Positions 29,431 to 38,521 of a stretch of DNA of 64,000 nucleotides are shown in pieces; the first letter of the stretch is position 1; every line of letters begins with the position of its first letter. Source of the stretch: Gracilimonas sp. Lineage in GTDB: Bacteria > Bacteroidota > Rhodothermia > Balneolales > Balneolaceae. A program made the translations under genes and the position numbers. The stretch lies in the NCBI RefSeq assembly GCF_040218225.1, contig NZ_JAVJQO010000007.1, forward strand, positions 1 to 64,000. Direction: 5' to 3'. The notes beneath the pieces are model-generated. The model worked only from the letters and a program-made list of their open reading frames with translations. It did not search any database and was not told the origin of the DNA.

Positions 29431-29532
29431 ATGGGCAAGCGACCTATATCACGCCGCTACGACCAGATTACCGCTGCTGCGTTCCCGCCCTGACGGAGTT
29501 CAAAGGGAGCTGGCTGTATAGGACTTGCCCAA
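29431..29532 (-). ncRNA. ffs: Signal recognition particle RNA (small bacterial type)
   Basis: Read on the minus strand, GGGCAAG at the 5' end pairs with CTTGCCC at the 3' end to close a single long hairpin of about 100 nt. The apical part contains GTCAGGGCGGGAACGCAGCA, the conserved SRP domain IV asymmetric and symmetric internal loops that bind Ffh. A T-rich stretch follows the 3' end. This RNA and Ffh deliver nascent membrane proteins to FtsY. It lies alone between two plus-strand genes; a TTG-N21-TATCTTAA upstream is a possible weak promoter. Confidence 0.9.
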
Positions 29533-29685
29533 GACCTTTAAGATAAGGGTTATTCGGTTCCACTATCAAGATGAATTTACAGAAAAATTATCGGGATACA
29601 ACATGCCATACATAAAAACTTGTTGTTAATGATATCAGCTTTCGGTAAATGAGAATACAATATTCACATTAAACGGAGGTGCATT

Positions 29686-30378
29686 ATGTTAGAGGAAATC
29701 CAAAGTGTATTAGTAGAGTCGTATAATACTTTTTTCAATGAATTAGCTTCTTTTTTACCCAGCCTGATTGGGGCCATTTTAATCCTTATTGTAGGCTGGA
29801 TAATTGCCAAATTAGTACAAACAGCCGCTGTAAAACTTTTGAAGTTAATACGTTTAGATGTCGTAACAGAGAAAGCAAAAATCGACAAGTTTCTAAAGGA
29901 TGGTGGAAGCAAAAAATCTGCCATAGATATACTCGGCAGTATTATCTACTGGCTGATTATGTTGATAGTAATCCTGGCAGGGTTAAATACGCTGGGACTA
30001 AGTGTAGCGTCTGAATTATTCAACCAAATCATCCTTTACATTCCAAATGTAATAGTAGCTGTTTTAGCACTTATTTTTGGTGTATTCCTGGCAGGATTTA
30101 TCGCTCAGGTTGTGAGCACTTACTTGAGCAACATTGGAGTCAGACAAGCAAATATGGTAGGAGCCATCGCAAAATATGCGATCATATTATTTGTCGTATC
30201 TCTTTCACTTACACAACTAAGTATCGGTGAGCAGTTAGTAACTAATGCTTTTCTGCTTTTATTTGGAGCTGCTTGCCTTGCTCTGGGACTTGCCTTTGGT
30301 TTAGGTGGTAAGGAATGGGCTGCCGGTGTAATAGAAAAATTAGCCAGTCAGGCTGAAAATTCACCACCGCATGAATAA
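29686..30378 (+). CDS. Mechanosensitive-channel-type TM-repeat membrane protein
   Basis: 230 residues with about five membrane helices and the repeat ILIVGWIIAKLV / LIFGVFLAGFIAQVV seen in the conserved TM-helix domain of MscS-related proteins. The C-terminal LALGLAFGLGGKEWA resembles the pore-lining helix region, but the MscS beta domain is missing, so it is a short CmpX-like type rather than a full MscS channel. A GGAGG Shine-Dalgarno sits eight bases before the ATG, stronger than most in this window. Confidence 0.8.
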   Translation: MLEEIQSVLVESYNTFFNELASFLPSLIGAILILIVGWIIAKLVQTAAVKLLKLIRLDVVTEKAKIDKFLKDGGSKKSAIDILGSIIYWLIMLIVILAGLNTLGLSVASELFNQIILYIPNVIVAVLALIFGVFLAGFIAQVVSTYLSNIGVRQANMVGAIAKYAIILFVVSLSLTQLSIGEQLVTNAFLLLFGAACLALGLAFGLGGKEWAAGVIEKLASQAENSPPHE

Positions 30379-30397
30379 GTAAATTCGTATCTTATTT

Positions 30398-30432
30398 GAG
30401 CCTCCCAATTTAACCTTGGGAGGCTTTTTTAT
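30398..30432 (+). terminator. Intrinsic terminator after the TM-repeat protein
   Basis: AGCCTCCCAA pairs with TTGGGAGGCT around a short TTTAACC loop, followed by T6. It ends about 20 bp before the next gene. Confidence 0.9.
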
Positions 30433-30449
30433 TATGTTTGAAATCTATT

Positions 30450-31025
30450 ATGACTGAATTACCCTTTTTCGTACTCCCCATACTCATCTTTTTTGCCCGC
30501 ATTGCTGACGTTTCTCTTGGAACATTACGTATAACAATGGTCTCCCGGGGTTATAAATGGCAATCGGCTCTTCTCGGGTTTTTTGAAGTGCTCATCTGGG
30601 TCATTGTAGTTGCACAGCTTCTTAAAAACCTCAATCACTGGGTGAATTATATAGCCTATGCTGCCGGTTTTTCAGCCGGAACGTTCATCGGGCTTTATAT
30701 AGAAGACAAAATGAAAGTAGGAACCGTATTGGTGCGTATTATTACCCTGAACAAGTCTGAAGAGCTTATTGAGGCTTTGAAAGAGGCAGGAATTGCCTTA
30801 ACCAGTATCGATGCCAAAGGTGGATTCAATGATGTAAAAGTCATTTTTACGGTAATGAAGAGAAAAAAACTGAACAAAGTTTTTAACATTGTAAAAGATA
30901 TCGACCCTGAAGCATTTTTCTCTACAGAAGATGTAAAATACTCCAATAAACACCATGATCACTTGGTGAATCCCAATGACCGGAGTCCAATCGATCGTCT
31001 CTTGAGAATTCGGAAAGGGTTATAA
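30450..31025 (+). CDS. DUF2179/UPF0316 membrane protein
   Basis: About 191 residues from ATG at 30450 (an upstream in-frame TTG at 30438 falls against the terminator and is not used). Three N-terminal membrane helices carry the family signature RIADVSLGTLRITMVSRG, followed by a soluble DUF2179 domain (SIDAKGGFNDVKVIFTVMKRKKL). Function of the family is unknown; DUF2179 domains are thought to be small regulatory modules. Confidence 0.85.
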   Translation: MTELPFFVLPILIFFARIADVSLGTLRITMVSRGYKWQSALLGFFEVLIWVIVVAQLLKNLNHWVNYIAYAAGFSAGTFIGLYIEDKMKVGTVLVRIITLNKSEELIEALKEAGIALTSIDAKGGFNDVKVIFTVMKRKKLNKVFNIVKDIDPEAFFSTEDVKYSNKHHDHLVNPNDRSPIDRLLRIRKGL

Positions 31026-31098
31026 CTAAAACCGATATCCAACTTTTCTCCCGGGCTCTCCAAGTACCTACATCCCAATGTAGAAATTGAATCTCTTT

Positions 31099-31827
31099 TT
31101 AAAAGGTGATGCCCAGACCCAACTGAAAAATTATCATATCGGTTTTAGACCGGAAGGTTTCATAAGTCACTCTACCGTTATTGACTTGAATGGAGCCTTC
31201 TTTGAGATATTCAGCTTCTTTTCCGGATAAATAACGAATCCCCAAATTGATGTATGTGGTCTTAGAGCTAATCATCTCGTTTCCATCTTCGCTGATTTTA
31301 GGCTCTTTATTCCGATTATCAGCAATTCTTATCATTACCCCCGCTCCTCCGCCCCAGGCAAGCGCTGCATCATCAAAATTTGTATCAGAGGCTATAGGGT
31401 CAGAAGAAGAATTATTTCGTTCACTGATGGTAGTTTCTGTAAAAAAATAATTAAACCCAAACAGGCCTTCAGCATATGGCCTTAAAAAACCTGACGGAGG
31501 TTGTATTTTGCCTTTAACAAAAAGCTGAAACAGGTTATAACTATTCTCAACTCTAACTCGAAGATCCGGGATATTTGAACTGATAGGTTCTTCCCTGCTA
31601 TCCACACCAAAATTCATAAAGTTAAAATCAAGTCCTGTACTGAGGGGTGTGTTTTTAAACCGGTAGAATGCATTCAGGTTCACACCAAAGCCTACCCGAT
31701 CGATGCTCTCCTTGTATTCGCCTTGTGGATTGGCGAGCTGTAAATTACCTTCAATTATAAATTCTTGTGCAACTATCACATTTGAGGCAACAAGAATGAG
31801 GATCAGGGTAAAAAATATCTCTCTCAT
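31099..31827 (-). CDS. Predicted outer-membrane beta-barrel protein
   Basis: 242 residues; signal peptide ending NVIVAQ. Short alternating amphipathic strands (GFGVNLNAFYRF, GLDFNFMNFG, INLGIRYLSG) and a C-terminal strand ending LGLGITF with terminal phenylalanine support an eight-stranded-type barrel of the outer-membrane beta-barrel superfamily. No specific function can be given. It stands alone after a 73-bp gap from the convergent DUF2179 gene. Confidence 0.75.
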   Translation of the reverse strand: MREIFFTLILILVASNVIVAQEFIIEGNLQLANPQGEYKESIDRVGFGVNLNAFYRFKNTPLSTGLDFNFMNFGVDSREEPISSNIPDLRVRVENSYNLFQLFVKGKIQPPSGFLRPYAEGLFGFNYFFTETTISERNNSSSDPIASDTNFDDAALAWGGGAGVMIRIADNRNKEPKISEDGNEMISSKTTYINLGIRYLSGKEAEYLKEGSIQVNNGRVTYETFRSKTDMIIFQLGLGITF

Positions 31828-31984
31828 AATTCTATTAAAATTATATTGTTATCTGATTTCCGAAATCAATCCCCTAACCAAAAGAAAAGCTCTGTTATAA
31901 AACTGGTTAGGTTATTGAAACCCAATGAATTATCAGATAATGTACGAGAACGGATCTAATAATTCATAATAAAAAATTTAAAGC

Positions 31985-32404
31985 TCACTCCCCATTCAAG
32001 GTAACCAGCAGTTTTCTGGAACCGCCATGATTTCGATGCTCGCATAGATACACTCCCTGCCATGTGCCCAGATTAAACCGGCCATTGGTAATAGGAATAG
32101 AAACAGATGAACCCAACAACGAACTTTTGATATGAGAGGTCATGTCGTCGGTACCTTCAAGTGTATGCTCATAGAGCGAAGTGTCTTCCGGTACTGCCCG
32201 GTTAAAGTGCGATTCAAAATCTCTGCGTACAGATGGATCGGCATTTTCATTGATCGTTAAACCCGCACTGGTATGTTTGATAAAGATGTGCGCCAGCCCG
32301 GTTTGGATATCTTTGATTTCCGGAATCTCTCTTAGAATTTCATCTGTAACAATATGATATCCACGTGATTTTGGAGAGAGCTTAACTTCTTTCTGAATCC
32401 ACAT
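31985..32404 (-). CDS. YjbQ/UPF0047 family protein
   Basis: 139 residues. The family signature is complete: HTSAGLTINENADPSVRRD, HTLEGTDDMTSHIKSSL, and the C-terminal GRFNLGTWQGVYLCEHR. Crystal structures of relatives show a trimer with a conserved His metal-like site, and some members have weak thiamine-phosphate synthase activity; the cellular role is unsettled. It is the last gene of a minus-strand run with ispH and an aminopeptidase. Confidence 0.9.
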   Translation of the reverse strand: MWIQKEVKLSPKSRGYHIVTDEILREIPEIKDIQTGLAHIFIKHTSAGLTINENADPSVRRDFESHFNRAVPEDTSLYEHTLEGTDDMTSHIKSSLLGSSVSIPITNGRFNLGTWQGVYLCEHRNHGGSRKLLVTLNGE

Positions 32405-32486
32405 TTTTCGTTCTTTCGTTTTTGGTGTATTCGCTAATCATTGCTCTGGATAGGATAAATCAATTAGGGAATACCGATTAAACAGC

Positions 32487-33737
32487 TCAGGCTTCTTCCG
32501 CCTCGAGTTTATCCTCGAAAGGGGCTATAACTTCATTAATTTCTCTGGTTCCTTCAAAGTAATCCAAAACCTGAAGCAATACCTCATCTACTAAAACATC
32601 AGGGCAGGAAGCACCCGAAGTCAAAGCAATTTTCAATGGTTTTTTATCAGAAGGAATCCAGTCTTTGGTTTCTTTCATTTCTTTATCCCACTGATTGAAA
32701 TGCCTGACCGCATCAGGCGAAAGCTCTCCCTTATCCCGAACGTGATAGGTAGGAAACTGATGCTCTAAAATTTCAACCAGATGCATCGTATTGGATGAGT
32801 TGTACCCGCCAACCACAATAGCTAAGTCTGCATCTGTTTCAGCAAGAGCCAGAGTTGCCGACTGATTTTCATTGGTGGCATAGCATAGTGTGTCAGAGGT
32901 ATCGGCAAAGTGATCAAGAATATCTGCTTCTCCATACCTCTTGATGGCTGCTTCTCTCAGAATCTCCATCACCCTTTGGGTCTCGGTTGCAAGCATCGTG
33001 GTTTGGTTGATCACCCCGAAGCGCACCATGTCTTCCAATGGGTTGAAACCGGGCGTTGATTTATGGCCAAAGTATTTTTCGAAATCTGAAAGCGGACGAT
33101 CTTCAGTTAAAATATCTGCAAGAATATGAGCTTCCTCAGGATTTAAAACCACAACTACTTCTGAATGGTCAGCACTATGTGAAAACGTAGCCCGTGTTTC
33201 CTCATGCCTATGTTTACCATGAACCACCAAGCTGTAATCTTTCTTACCAAGCTGCTTCCCCCTTTTCCAGACTTTCTCTACAAAAGGACACGTGGTGTTA
33301 TATTGATAGGGGTCAATTCCTACTTCTTTCAGCTGTTCTTGTATTTCGAGTGTGGTTCCAAAAGCTGGTACAATTACAATGTCGTCTGAATTCAGGGATG
33401 AAATCGGGATGCGTTCGGTTCCGTCCGTATCAAACAAAAACTTCACTCCTCTTTTTAGTAAATCCTCATTCACCGTTGGATTGTGAATCATCTCACTAAG
33501 CAGATAGATATTCTTATCTGGATTTTCAGCCACGGTTCGATAGGCAATATCAATAGCATTTTCCACACCGTAGCAGAACCCAAAAAATCGCGGAATATAA
33601 AATTGTACCGGCCCGAAATCGAGCATAGTCGGTTCGAGATCCTTTTTCATCGGATCGATGATTTTCGTCGCCTCTTTCACCTTTCGGATAATCGGCGACT
33701 GGTACATTTCCGGTATGTCAAATTTCTTTCTTGCCAA
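32487..33737 (-). CDS. ispH: 4-hydroxy-3-methylbut-2-enyl diphosphate reductase, long form
   Basis: 416 residues, against about 310 for the E. coli type. IspH makes IPP and DMAPP in the last step of the MEP pathway through a 4Fe-4S cluster. Cluster cysteines are Cys55 (RFFGFCYGVENA), Cys150 (NTTCPFVEKVW) and Cys285 (TLCYATNENQ); HGKHRHEET carries an active-site His. An extra cysteine, Cys378, sits in SGASCPD. The extra length is an N-terminal extension and an internal insertion, as in the plant and cyanobacterial long class. Start is TTG at 33737; an ATG at 33707 is an alternative. Confidence 0.93.
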   Translation of the reverse strand: MARKKFDIPEMYQSPIIRKVKEATKIIDPMKKDLEPTMLDFGPVQFYIPRFFGFCYGVENAIDIAYRTVAENPDKNIYLLSEMIHNPTVNEDLLKRGVKFLFDTDGTERIPISSLNSDDIVIVPAFGTTLEIQEQLKEVGIDPYQYNTTCPFVEKVWKRGKQLGKKDYSLVVHGKHRHEETRATFSHSADHSEVVVVLNPEEAHILADILTEDRPLSDFEKYFGHKSTPGFNPLEDMVRFGVINQTTMLATETQRVMEILREAAIKRYGEADILDHFADTSDTLCYATNENQSATLALAETDADLAIVVGGYNSSNTMHLVEILEHQFPTYHVRDKGELSPDAVRHFNQWDKEMKETKDWIPSDKKPLKIALTSGASCPDVLVDEVLLQVLDYFEGTREINEVIAPFEDKLEAEEA

Positions 33738-33781
33738 TGTTCTTTGCTGAGTTTATTTCGTTATTCGGTTTCAGAACAAAT

Positions 33782-35119
33782 TTAACCCGTTATCAATTTC
33801 TCCACTTCTGTTCTTTCCTTTGGTACATCCGTGAGGTTTTCGAATCCATCCTCTGTTACCACAATATTATCCTCAATCCGGATACCGCCAAACTCAAACA
33901 TTTTGGTCAGTTTATCGACATTCAGGAATTTGGATTGATTATCATCTTCAATAGCAGGAATCAGTAGTGCGGGCACGAAATAGCAGCCCGGTTCAATAGT
34001 CACAACCATTCCTGGTTGCAGGTCTCTTCTGGCACGGAGAAATTTAATTCCCGGCCGATCGATGCGTTCCACTCCTTTTGGATAACCGCCTACATCATGG
34101 GTATCTAATCCAAGAAAGTGACCCAGACCGTGTGGGAAGAACAGAGCAAAAATGTTGTTTTCCATCATGTCATCTACCGAGCCTTTAACCAAGTCTGCTT
34201 CTTTCAGTCCCTCCATAATTGTTCGGGCTGCATGCATATGCAGATCTTCCATTTTTACCCCGGGCTCAATTTTCTCGATAGATGAATTTAAAGCAGCAAG
34301 AACAGCATCATATACACCGGCCTGCAGATCTGTAAATTTTCCATTTGCCGGGTAAGTCCTTGTGATATCAGAAGCATACCCCTGGTACTCATGTCCGGCA
34401 TCAAGCAGAAATAAATCACCGTCTTTAATCTGGCTGGTGTTTTCTACATAATGAAGAATGGCACTGTTTTTTCCTCCCGCAAAAATACCGTTGTAAGCAT
34501 CTTGCTGAAGCCCATTTTCATACTGAATTTTGGTAAACAGAGCCTTTAGTTCGTACTCATACATACCCGGCTTAATGGCTTTCATAACTTCCGTATGTGC
34601 CAGATTATTCACTTTTGCGGCCTTACGCATATACACCAGCTCTTCGTCTGTTTTTAGCACCCGGCAATACGTAAGGGCATCATGTAAAGCTTCTACATCT
34701 GCTTCGAAACCACGATTCAGATCTTCAATCAGTTCTGCATCCGCTTCATTTAAACAATACACCTTATCCGGCTTAATCCTGTTCATTACAGTCAGAATTT
34801 CATTCGCATAGTGCAGATGATCCGGCTGGTATTGCTCCTGATATGTTTCCAAAGATTTAACATAACCATGCCACACCGCATATTGTGCATCCCGCTTGGG
34901 TACAAAAAGGTGATACTCTTCCGTTTTCAGATCCAGGATCAGTGCACATTCTGGCTCATTCACTCCGGTGAGATACCAAAAATTGGATTCCTGGCGGAAT
35001 GGGTATTCGTAATCCGTTTCATTTCGGTAGAGGATATCCGAACCCTGGATAAATACAACTCCATTCTGGCCTTCATCAAATAGTGAAAATAGTTTTTCGC
35101 GGTGCTTCTGATGCATCAT
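33782..35119 (-). CDS. pepP: Xaa-Pro aminopeptidase (aminopeptidase P, M24)
   Basis: 445 residues. The N-terminal creatinase-like domain (about 1-165) precedes the pita-bread catalytic domain. All five di-metal ligands of the M24B class are visible: LDAGHEYQGYASDITRTYP (two Asp), HGLGHFLGLDTHD (His), TIEPGCYF (Glu) and GIRIEDNIVV (Glu). It removes N-terminal residues preceding proline, in the cytoplasm (no signal peptide). First of three minus-strand genes pepP-ispH-yjbQ with gaps of 44 and 82 bp. Confidence 0.92.
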   Translation of the reverse strand: MMHQKHREKLFSLFDEGQNGVVFIQGSDILYRNETDYEYPFRQESNFWYLTGVNEPECALILDLKTEEYHLFVPKRDAQYAVWHGYVKSLETYQEQYQPDHLHYANEILTVMNRIKPDKVYCLNEADAELIEDLNRGFEADVEALHDALTYCRVLKTDEELVYMRKAAKVNNLAHTEVMKAIKPGMYEYELKALFTKIQYENGLQQDAYNGIFAGGKNSAILHYVENTSQIKDGDLFLLDAGHEYQGYASDITRTYPANGKFTDLQAGVYDAVLAALNSSIEKIEPGVKMEDLHMHAARTIMEGLKEADLVKGSVDDMMENNIFALFFPHGLGHFLGLDTHDVGGYPKGVERIDRPGIKFLRARRDLQPGMVVTIEPGCYFVPALLIPAIEDDNQSKFLNVDKLTKMFEFGGIRIEDNIVVTEDGFENLTDVPKERTEVEKLITG

Positions 35120-35191
35120 TACTATATAAGATTGATTGTTTTTGAGGATACCAAGAATACCAAAATACCTAACTAATATCGACTCAGCGAC

Positions 35192-36106
35192 TCAGGAATG
35201 TTGGCTTAACAGATCAGGAAACCTTTTGGCTAACCCGCTGATGTTTTTGTCAAAACCGAACTCTATTTCTTCGCTTAAGTCCAGTTTGTAAACACCCTTT
35301 GCTGAATGAACCTCTGCCGGTTCAGTTTCATTCTCTGCCATTGATTTCAAAGATATAGTACAAAAAGCTATGTTTGCTCCTTTATCATTCAGAACAACAT
35401 TCAGTCGCGTATCTCCAGCTGGATTTACCGAAAAACTCAAGGCTACTCGCTGGGTTTCGTTCACTCCAAAAATGCGGTAGTAATGAGCCAGTGCAAATTC
35501 AGAAGGAGAATCATCAAAACTCAAATATTTGATGGGCTGATTCGGAGTTTTATATAGTTGAATACAGGATTCAACTGCAAATGATTTAGCCTTAGGATTT
35601 ATCTTCTCTCCTATAAACCCCCGTTCTGTCCAATAATTTAAATCCGGAGTTACTTCTTTGGTTGCTTGAAATAGTTCAGGAGGCTCATCCAATAGTTCAA
35701 CTTTTTCGCCTTCAACTTCAAACCAGAAATCAAGGGTTCCATTGCTTACCAGCAAAAATGGAGCTCCCACTTTTTGGTTATATCTGGCTATCTGAATAGC
35801 TGTTTTTTCATTCAGTTTAATGTCCGGGGCTTTGCACTCGACCAGCAGCAGCGGTTTAAAGTTGCTATCATAGCAAATAACATCGGTGCGTGAAGAGGAT
35901 TTATCGCCGGGCAACTTTACGGGGCTCTCAAAAGAAATGCGGGAAGTTGACATACCGGCTTCCAGTATCAGGTAGTCTACCAATGCAAGACGAACCCGCT
36001 CTTCAGGGCGGATAGCAAACGTCGTTTTCAGAATCGGATTCCAGAGGCGTTTCTCTGCATCTCTGAACTTGAACTGAGGAAAATGTGAAAGAGCTTTGCT
36101 TAACAA
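35192..36106 (-). CDS. Orphan HsdR-N-like nuclease-fold protein (TTG start)
   Basis: 304 residues. The N-terminal half resembles the type I restriction R-subunit N-terminal (HsdR_N_2) domain and shows the PD-(D/E)xK pattern SSRTDVICYDSNFKPLLLVECKAP, i.e. Asp near 75 and ExK near 90. The C-terminal 150 residues have no domain I recognise. Helicase, specificity and methylase subunits are all absent nearby, so this is not a restriction system. It could act in DNA metabolism or be a stand-alone defence nuclease. Start is TTG at 36106; no nearby ATG competes. Confidence 0.72.
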   Translation of the reverse strand: MLSKALSHFPQFKFRDAEKRLWNPILKTTFAIRPEERVRLALVDYLILEAGMSTSRISFESPVKLPGDKSSSRTDVICYDSNFKPLLLVECKAPDIKLNEKTAIQIARYNQKVGAPFLLVSNGTLDFWFEVEGEKVELLDEPPELFQATKEVTPDLNYWTERGFIGEKINPKAKSFAVESCIQLYKTPNQPIKYLSFDDSPSEFALAHYYRIFGVNETQRVALSFSVNPAGDTRLNVVLNDKGANIAFCTISLKSMAENETEPAEVHSAKGVYKLDLSEEIEFGFDKNISGLAKRFPDLLSQHS

Positions 36107-36228
36107 AGATTTTGCGTTTAAGTAACATTTCAGCTTTCAAAAAAGATACTCACCAAGAGTATAAAAAAGGTAGTACCTAAATCACTCTGCCGTCATCCTG
36201 AATTTATTTCACGATCTGAAATGGAAAA

Positions 36229-36254
36229 GATGCTGAATCAAATTCAGCATCACA
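36229..36254 (-). terminator. Hairpin terminator after yidC
   Basis: Minus-strand GATGCTGAAT-loop-ATTCAGCATC followed by TTTT, 20-45 bp past the yidC stop. The hairpin is half of a palindromic element whose other half (GTCATCCTGAATTT, 36192) faces it, so a REP-like repeat may have been taken over as terminator. Confidence 0.65.
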
Positions 36255-36274
36255 ACATATTAACACAAACCAAG

Positions 36275-38077
36275 CTATGCCTTGGCCTCTTCTTTATCTC
36301 CATGCAGACTTCGCTTAATGAAGAACTGCTGAATAATGGAAAGCACGTTGAATACGAGATAGTATAAACTCAATCCAGCTGCAAAATTGTTGAATATAAA
36401 CAATAACATAACCGGGAAGATATACTGAAGCATCTTCATTTGTCCAGCCATTGGGCTGCTTCCACCGCCACCGCTCATACCACCGGTCAATTTACTTTGA
36501 ACCATCATAGCAGCTGTCATTAGCAGTACAAATCCGGCAATGCTTTCACCTAAAAATGGAATACTGAATGGCAGGCTTATTATGTAATCAGGAGCGGAAA
36601 GGTCATTTGCCCATAAAAATTGTTCCTGCCTAATCAGGATTGAATTCTGAAAATACCGCCAAAGGGTAATTAAAATCGGGAACTGCAAGAGGTTGGGTAA
36701 ACAGCCGCCCAGCGGGTTTACCTTGTTCTTTCTGTACAGGTCCATCGTTGCTTTTTGCTGCTTCTGTGGATTGTCTTTGTACTTCTCCTGTATTTCCTTC
36801 ATCTGGGGCTGCAGCTCACCCATGGCAGCCATACTTTTGTAACTTTTGTAGGTCAGTGGAGAAAGAACCAGCTTCACTAAGGCCGCAAATACAATAATAA
36901 TAACCCCGAAGTTGGAAATAAATCCTGACAGAAATTCAAAAAATGGAATCACCAACCATTTAACAAATGGATCAGAAAACCAACGCAACCAGCTCCATCC
37001 AATATCCACCATATCATAAGCATGATCATCCACCTTTACGATTTCTCGGTATTTCATTGGCCCAACATACAGCTGGAATGCAGTCGATCCCTGGTCATCC
37101 AAATCAGTACGGATAGATGACTTGTATCGGTGCTCGGTATTTTGGTTGTCAATAGCGCCGGTTACTTCGCCGGTCAACATAGCGGCATCGGTAGGCGAAA
37201 GTGGCTTAATAAGCTGGGTAAAAAACTTGGTTTTGGTAGCAGCCCAGTCAATATTCCCATTAATGGTATTTTCTTCACGACCGGCTTCATCCAGCTTAAA
37301 TTGCTCCAGTTCTCCTCCTGCATAAACATACGCTGAAGTTGCCAGTGCATCCTGTGTGTGATCCTTTTCTGTGAATCGGAGTGGAGAAGTCCAGCCAAAA
37401 TCGATACTTCTTCCCACTACATAATCCTGCAGCCCAACAAACTGTACATCTACATCAATCTCATAATTATTGCCGTTGAGCAAATAAGTTAAAATGACTT
37501 CCCGACCATCCTGAAGCTCCAGTTCATACCGGATTTCACGTTGCTCACCGGAAGAAATATTCATGCTTGAACCGGGAGTAACTTGTTCAAATAAAATATT
37601 CTGGGTTTCCACATTGTAATTTTCTGTGGAGAGAAACCCGATGTTGTAAGCTGAATGTGCTGTATCAGCAATCAGCTGGACGGGGCGGCCATCCCAGGTA
37701 TCATAGTTATTGAGAATAAATGAATTAGGACCTGCCCCACGGTTGGTAAATGTGACGGTGTAAAGCGGGGTAGTAACCTCGATTTCTGTTTCTTCGGTTA
37801 CCGGACTGTTTGCAAATAATCCCCTAACCTCCGGAGCTTCATCCTGTTCTTCGCTTATCGTTTGCTCACGGGGTTGATCTTGCTGTTGTTCATCTTCAGC
37901 TACAGCTGTTCGATCTAAAGAATCTTGCCGGTTTTGTTCTATTAGGGCGAGGCTATCCTGCACCGCCTGTTCTTTGCGCTGATTTGCCAGTTCTTCTTCG
38001 GATGGCATCGTGAAATAAAACCATCCCAACATGAGTAGAAAAATTAAGACAAATCCGGTTGCGGTATTCTTATCCAA
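36275..38077 (-). CDS. yidC: Membrane protein insertase YidC (TTG start)
   Basis: 600 residues, Gram-negative long form. TM1 (about 6-22) is followed by a Glu/Gln-rich linker, the large periplasmic beta-supersandwich domain (about 80-350) and five C-terminal helices. LGGCLPNLLQFPILITLWRYF is the conserved core, and the hydrophilic-groove arginine lies in LVLSPLTYKSYKSM region. YidC inserts and folds inner-membrane proteins with or without Sec. TTG start at 38077, 12 bp after rnpA. yidD, usual between rnpA and yidC, is missing. Confidence 0.95.
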   Translation of the reverse strand: MDKNTATGFVLIFLLMLGWFYFTMPSEEELANQRKEQAVQDSLALIEQNRQDSLDRTAVAEDEQQQDQPREQTISEEQDEAPEVRGLFANSPVTEETEIEVTTPLYTVTFTNRGAGPNSFILNNYDTWDGRPVQLIADTAHSAYNIGFLSTENYNVETQNILFEQVTPGSSMNISSGEQREIRYELELQDGREVILTYLLNGNNYEIDVDVQFVGLQDYVVGRSIDFGWTSPLRFTEKDHTQDALATSAYVYAGGELEQFKLDEAGREENTINGNIDWAATKTKFFTQLIKPLSPTDAAMLTGEVTGAIDNQNTEHRYKSSIRTDLDDQGSTAFQLYVGPMKYREIVKVDDHAYDMVDIGWSWLRWFSDPFVKWLVIPFFEFLSGFISNFGVIIIVFAALVKLVLSPLTYKSYKSMAAMGELQPQMKEIQEKYKDNPQKQQKATMDLYRKNKVNPLGGCLPNLLQFPILITLWRYFQNSILIRQEQFLWANDLSAPDYIISLPFSIPFLGESIAGFVLLMTAAMMVQSKLTGGMSGGGGSSPMAGQMKMLQYIFPVMLLFIFNNFAAGLSLYYLVFNVLSIIQQFFIKRSLHGDKEEAKA

Positions 38078-38089
38078 AAGTACAGATGT

Positions 38090-38521
38090 TTAAATAGGTG
38101 AAGGTTTGGAAGTCAGTTTGGAGCGTAGTTGTTTGAGTAAGTCAGTGACGTTACGCTCAACTATATCAAAAGTTAGATCAGCTTGTTTTGCCATAAAAAC
38201 ATAGTGGAGTCCCATTTCAGTTATTTCAGGCAATTCGGTAATGATATGTTGGTTAATTCGGTAAGCTTCGCGCAGAAGTCGCTTGGTGCGTATACGCTGA
38301 ACAGCTTTACCAATTTTTTTTGGAGCGATGAAGCCAACAAGAATATTCCTATCGGCATCGGGATATGTGGTGTAGCGAAGGTTTACTTCTTTTGAAGTAA
38401 GAAGAGAGGAGCTTGAAAACAGCTCCTCAAAATTTCGCCTGCCACGTAAAATGTGAGATTTAGATAAAGTAAATCTGCGATCAGGAGAATCCGTAAGGTT
38501 ACTTCGCTCCTTTTCTCTCAT
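38090..38521 (-). CDS. rnpA: Ribonuclease P protein component
   Basis: 143 residues. The protein subunit aids RNase P RNA in 5' processing of pre-t[24 protein letters not shown] is the substrate-facing start, and [13 protein letters not shown] is the conserved RNR-like helix with Ile in place of the usual Asn. The ATG at 38521 lies inside the end of rpmH (23-bp overlap); no other ATG, GTG or TTG occurs in the next 15 codons, so the overlap is probably real. Confidence 0.93.
   Translation of the reverse strand: MREKERSNLTDSPDRRFTLSKSHILRGRRNFEELFSSSSLLTSKEVNLRYTTYPDADRNILVGFIAPKKIGKAVQRIRTKRLLREAYRINQHIITELPEITEMGLHYVFMAKQADLTFDIVERNVTDLLKQLRSKLTSKPSPI

Noticed and set aside
35192-36106. Complete type I restriction-modification system
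   Set aside because: Only an HsdR-N-like domain is present; no helicase, methylase or specificity subunit is found within the window.
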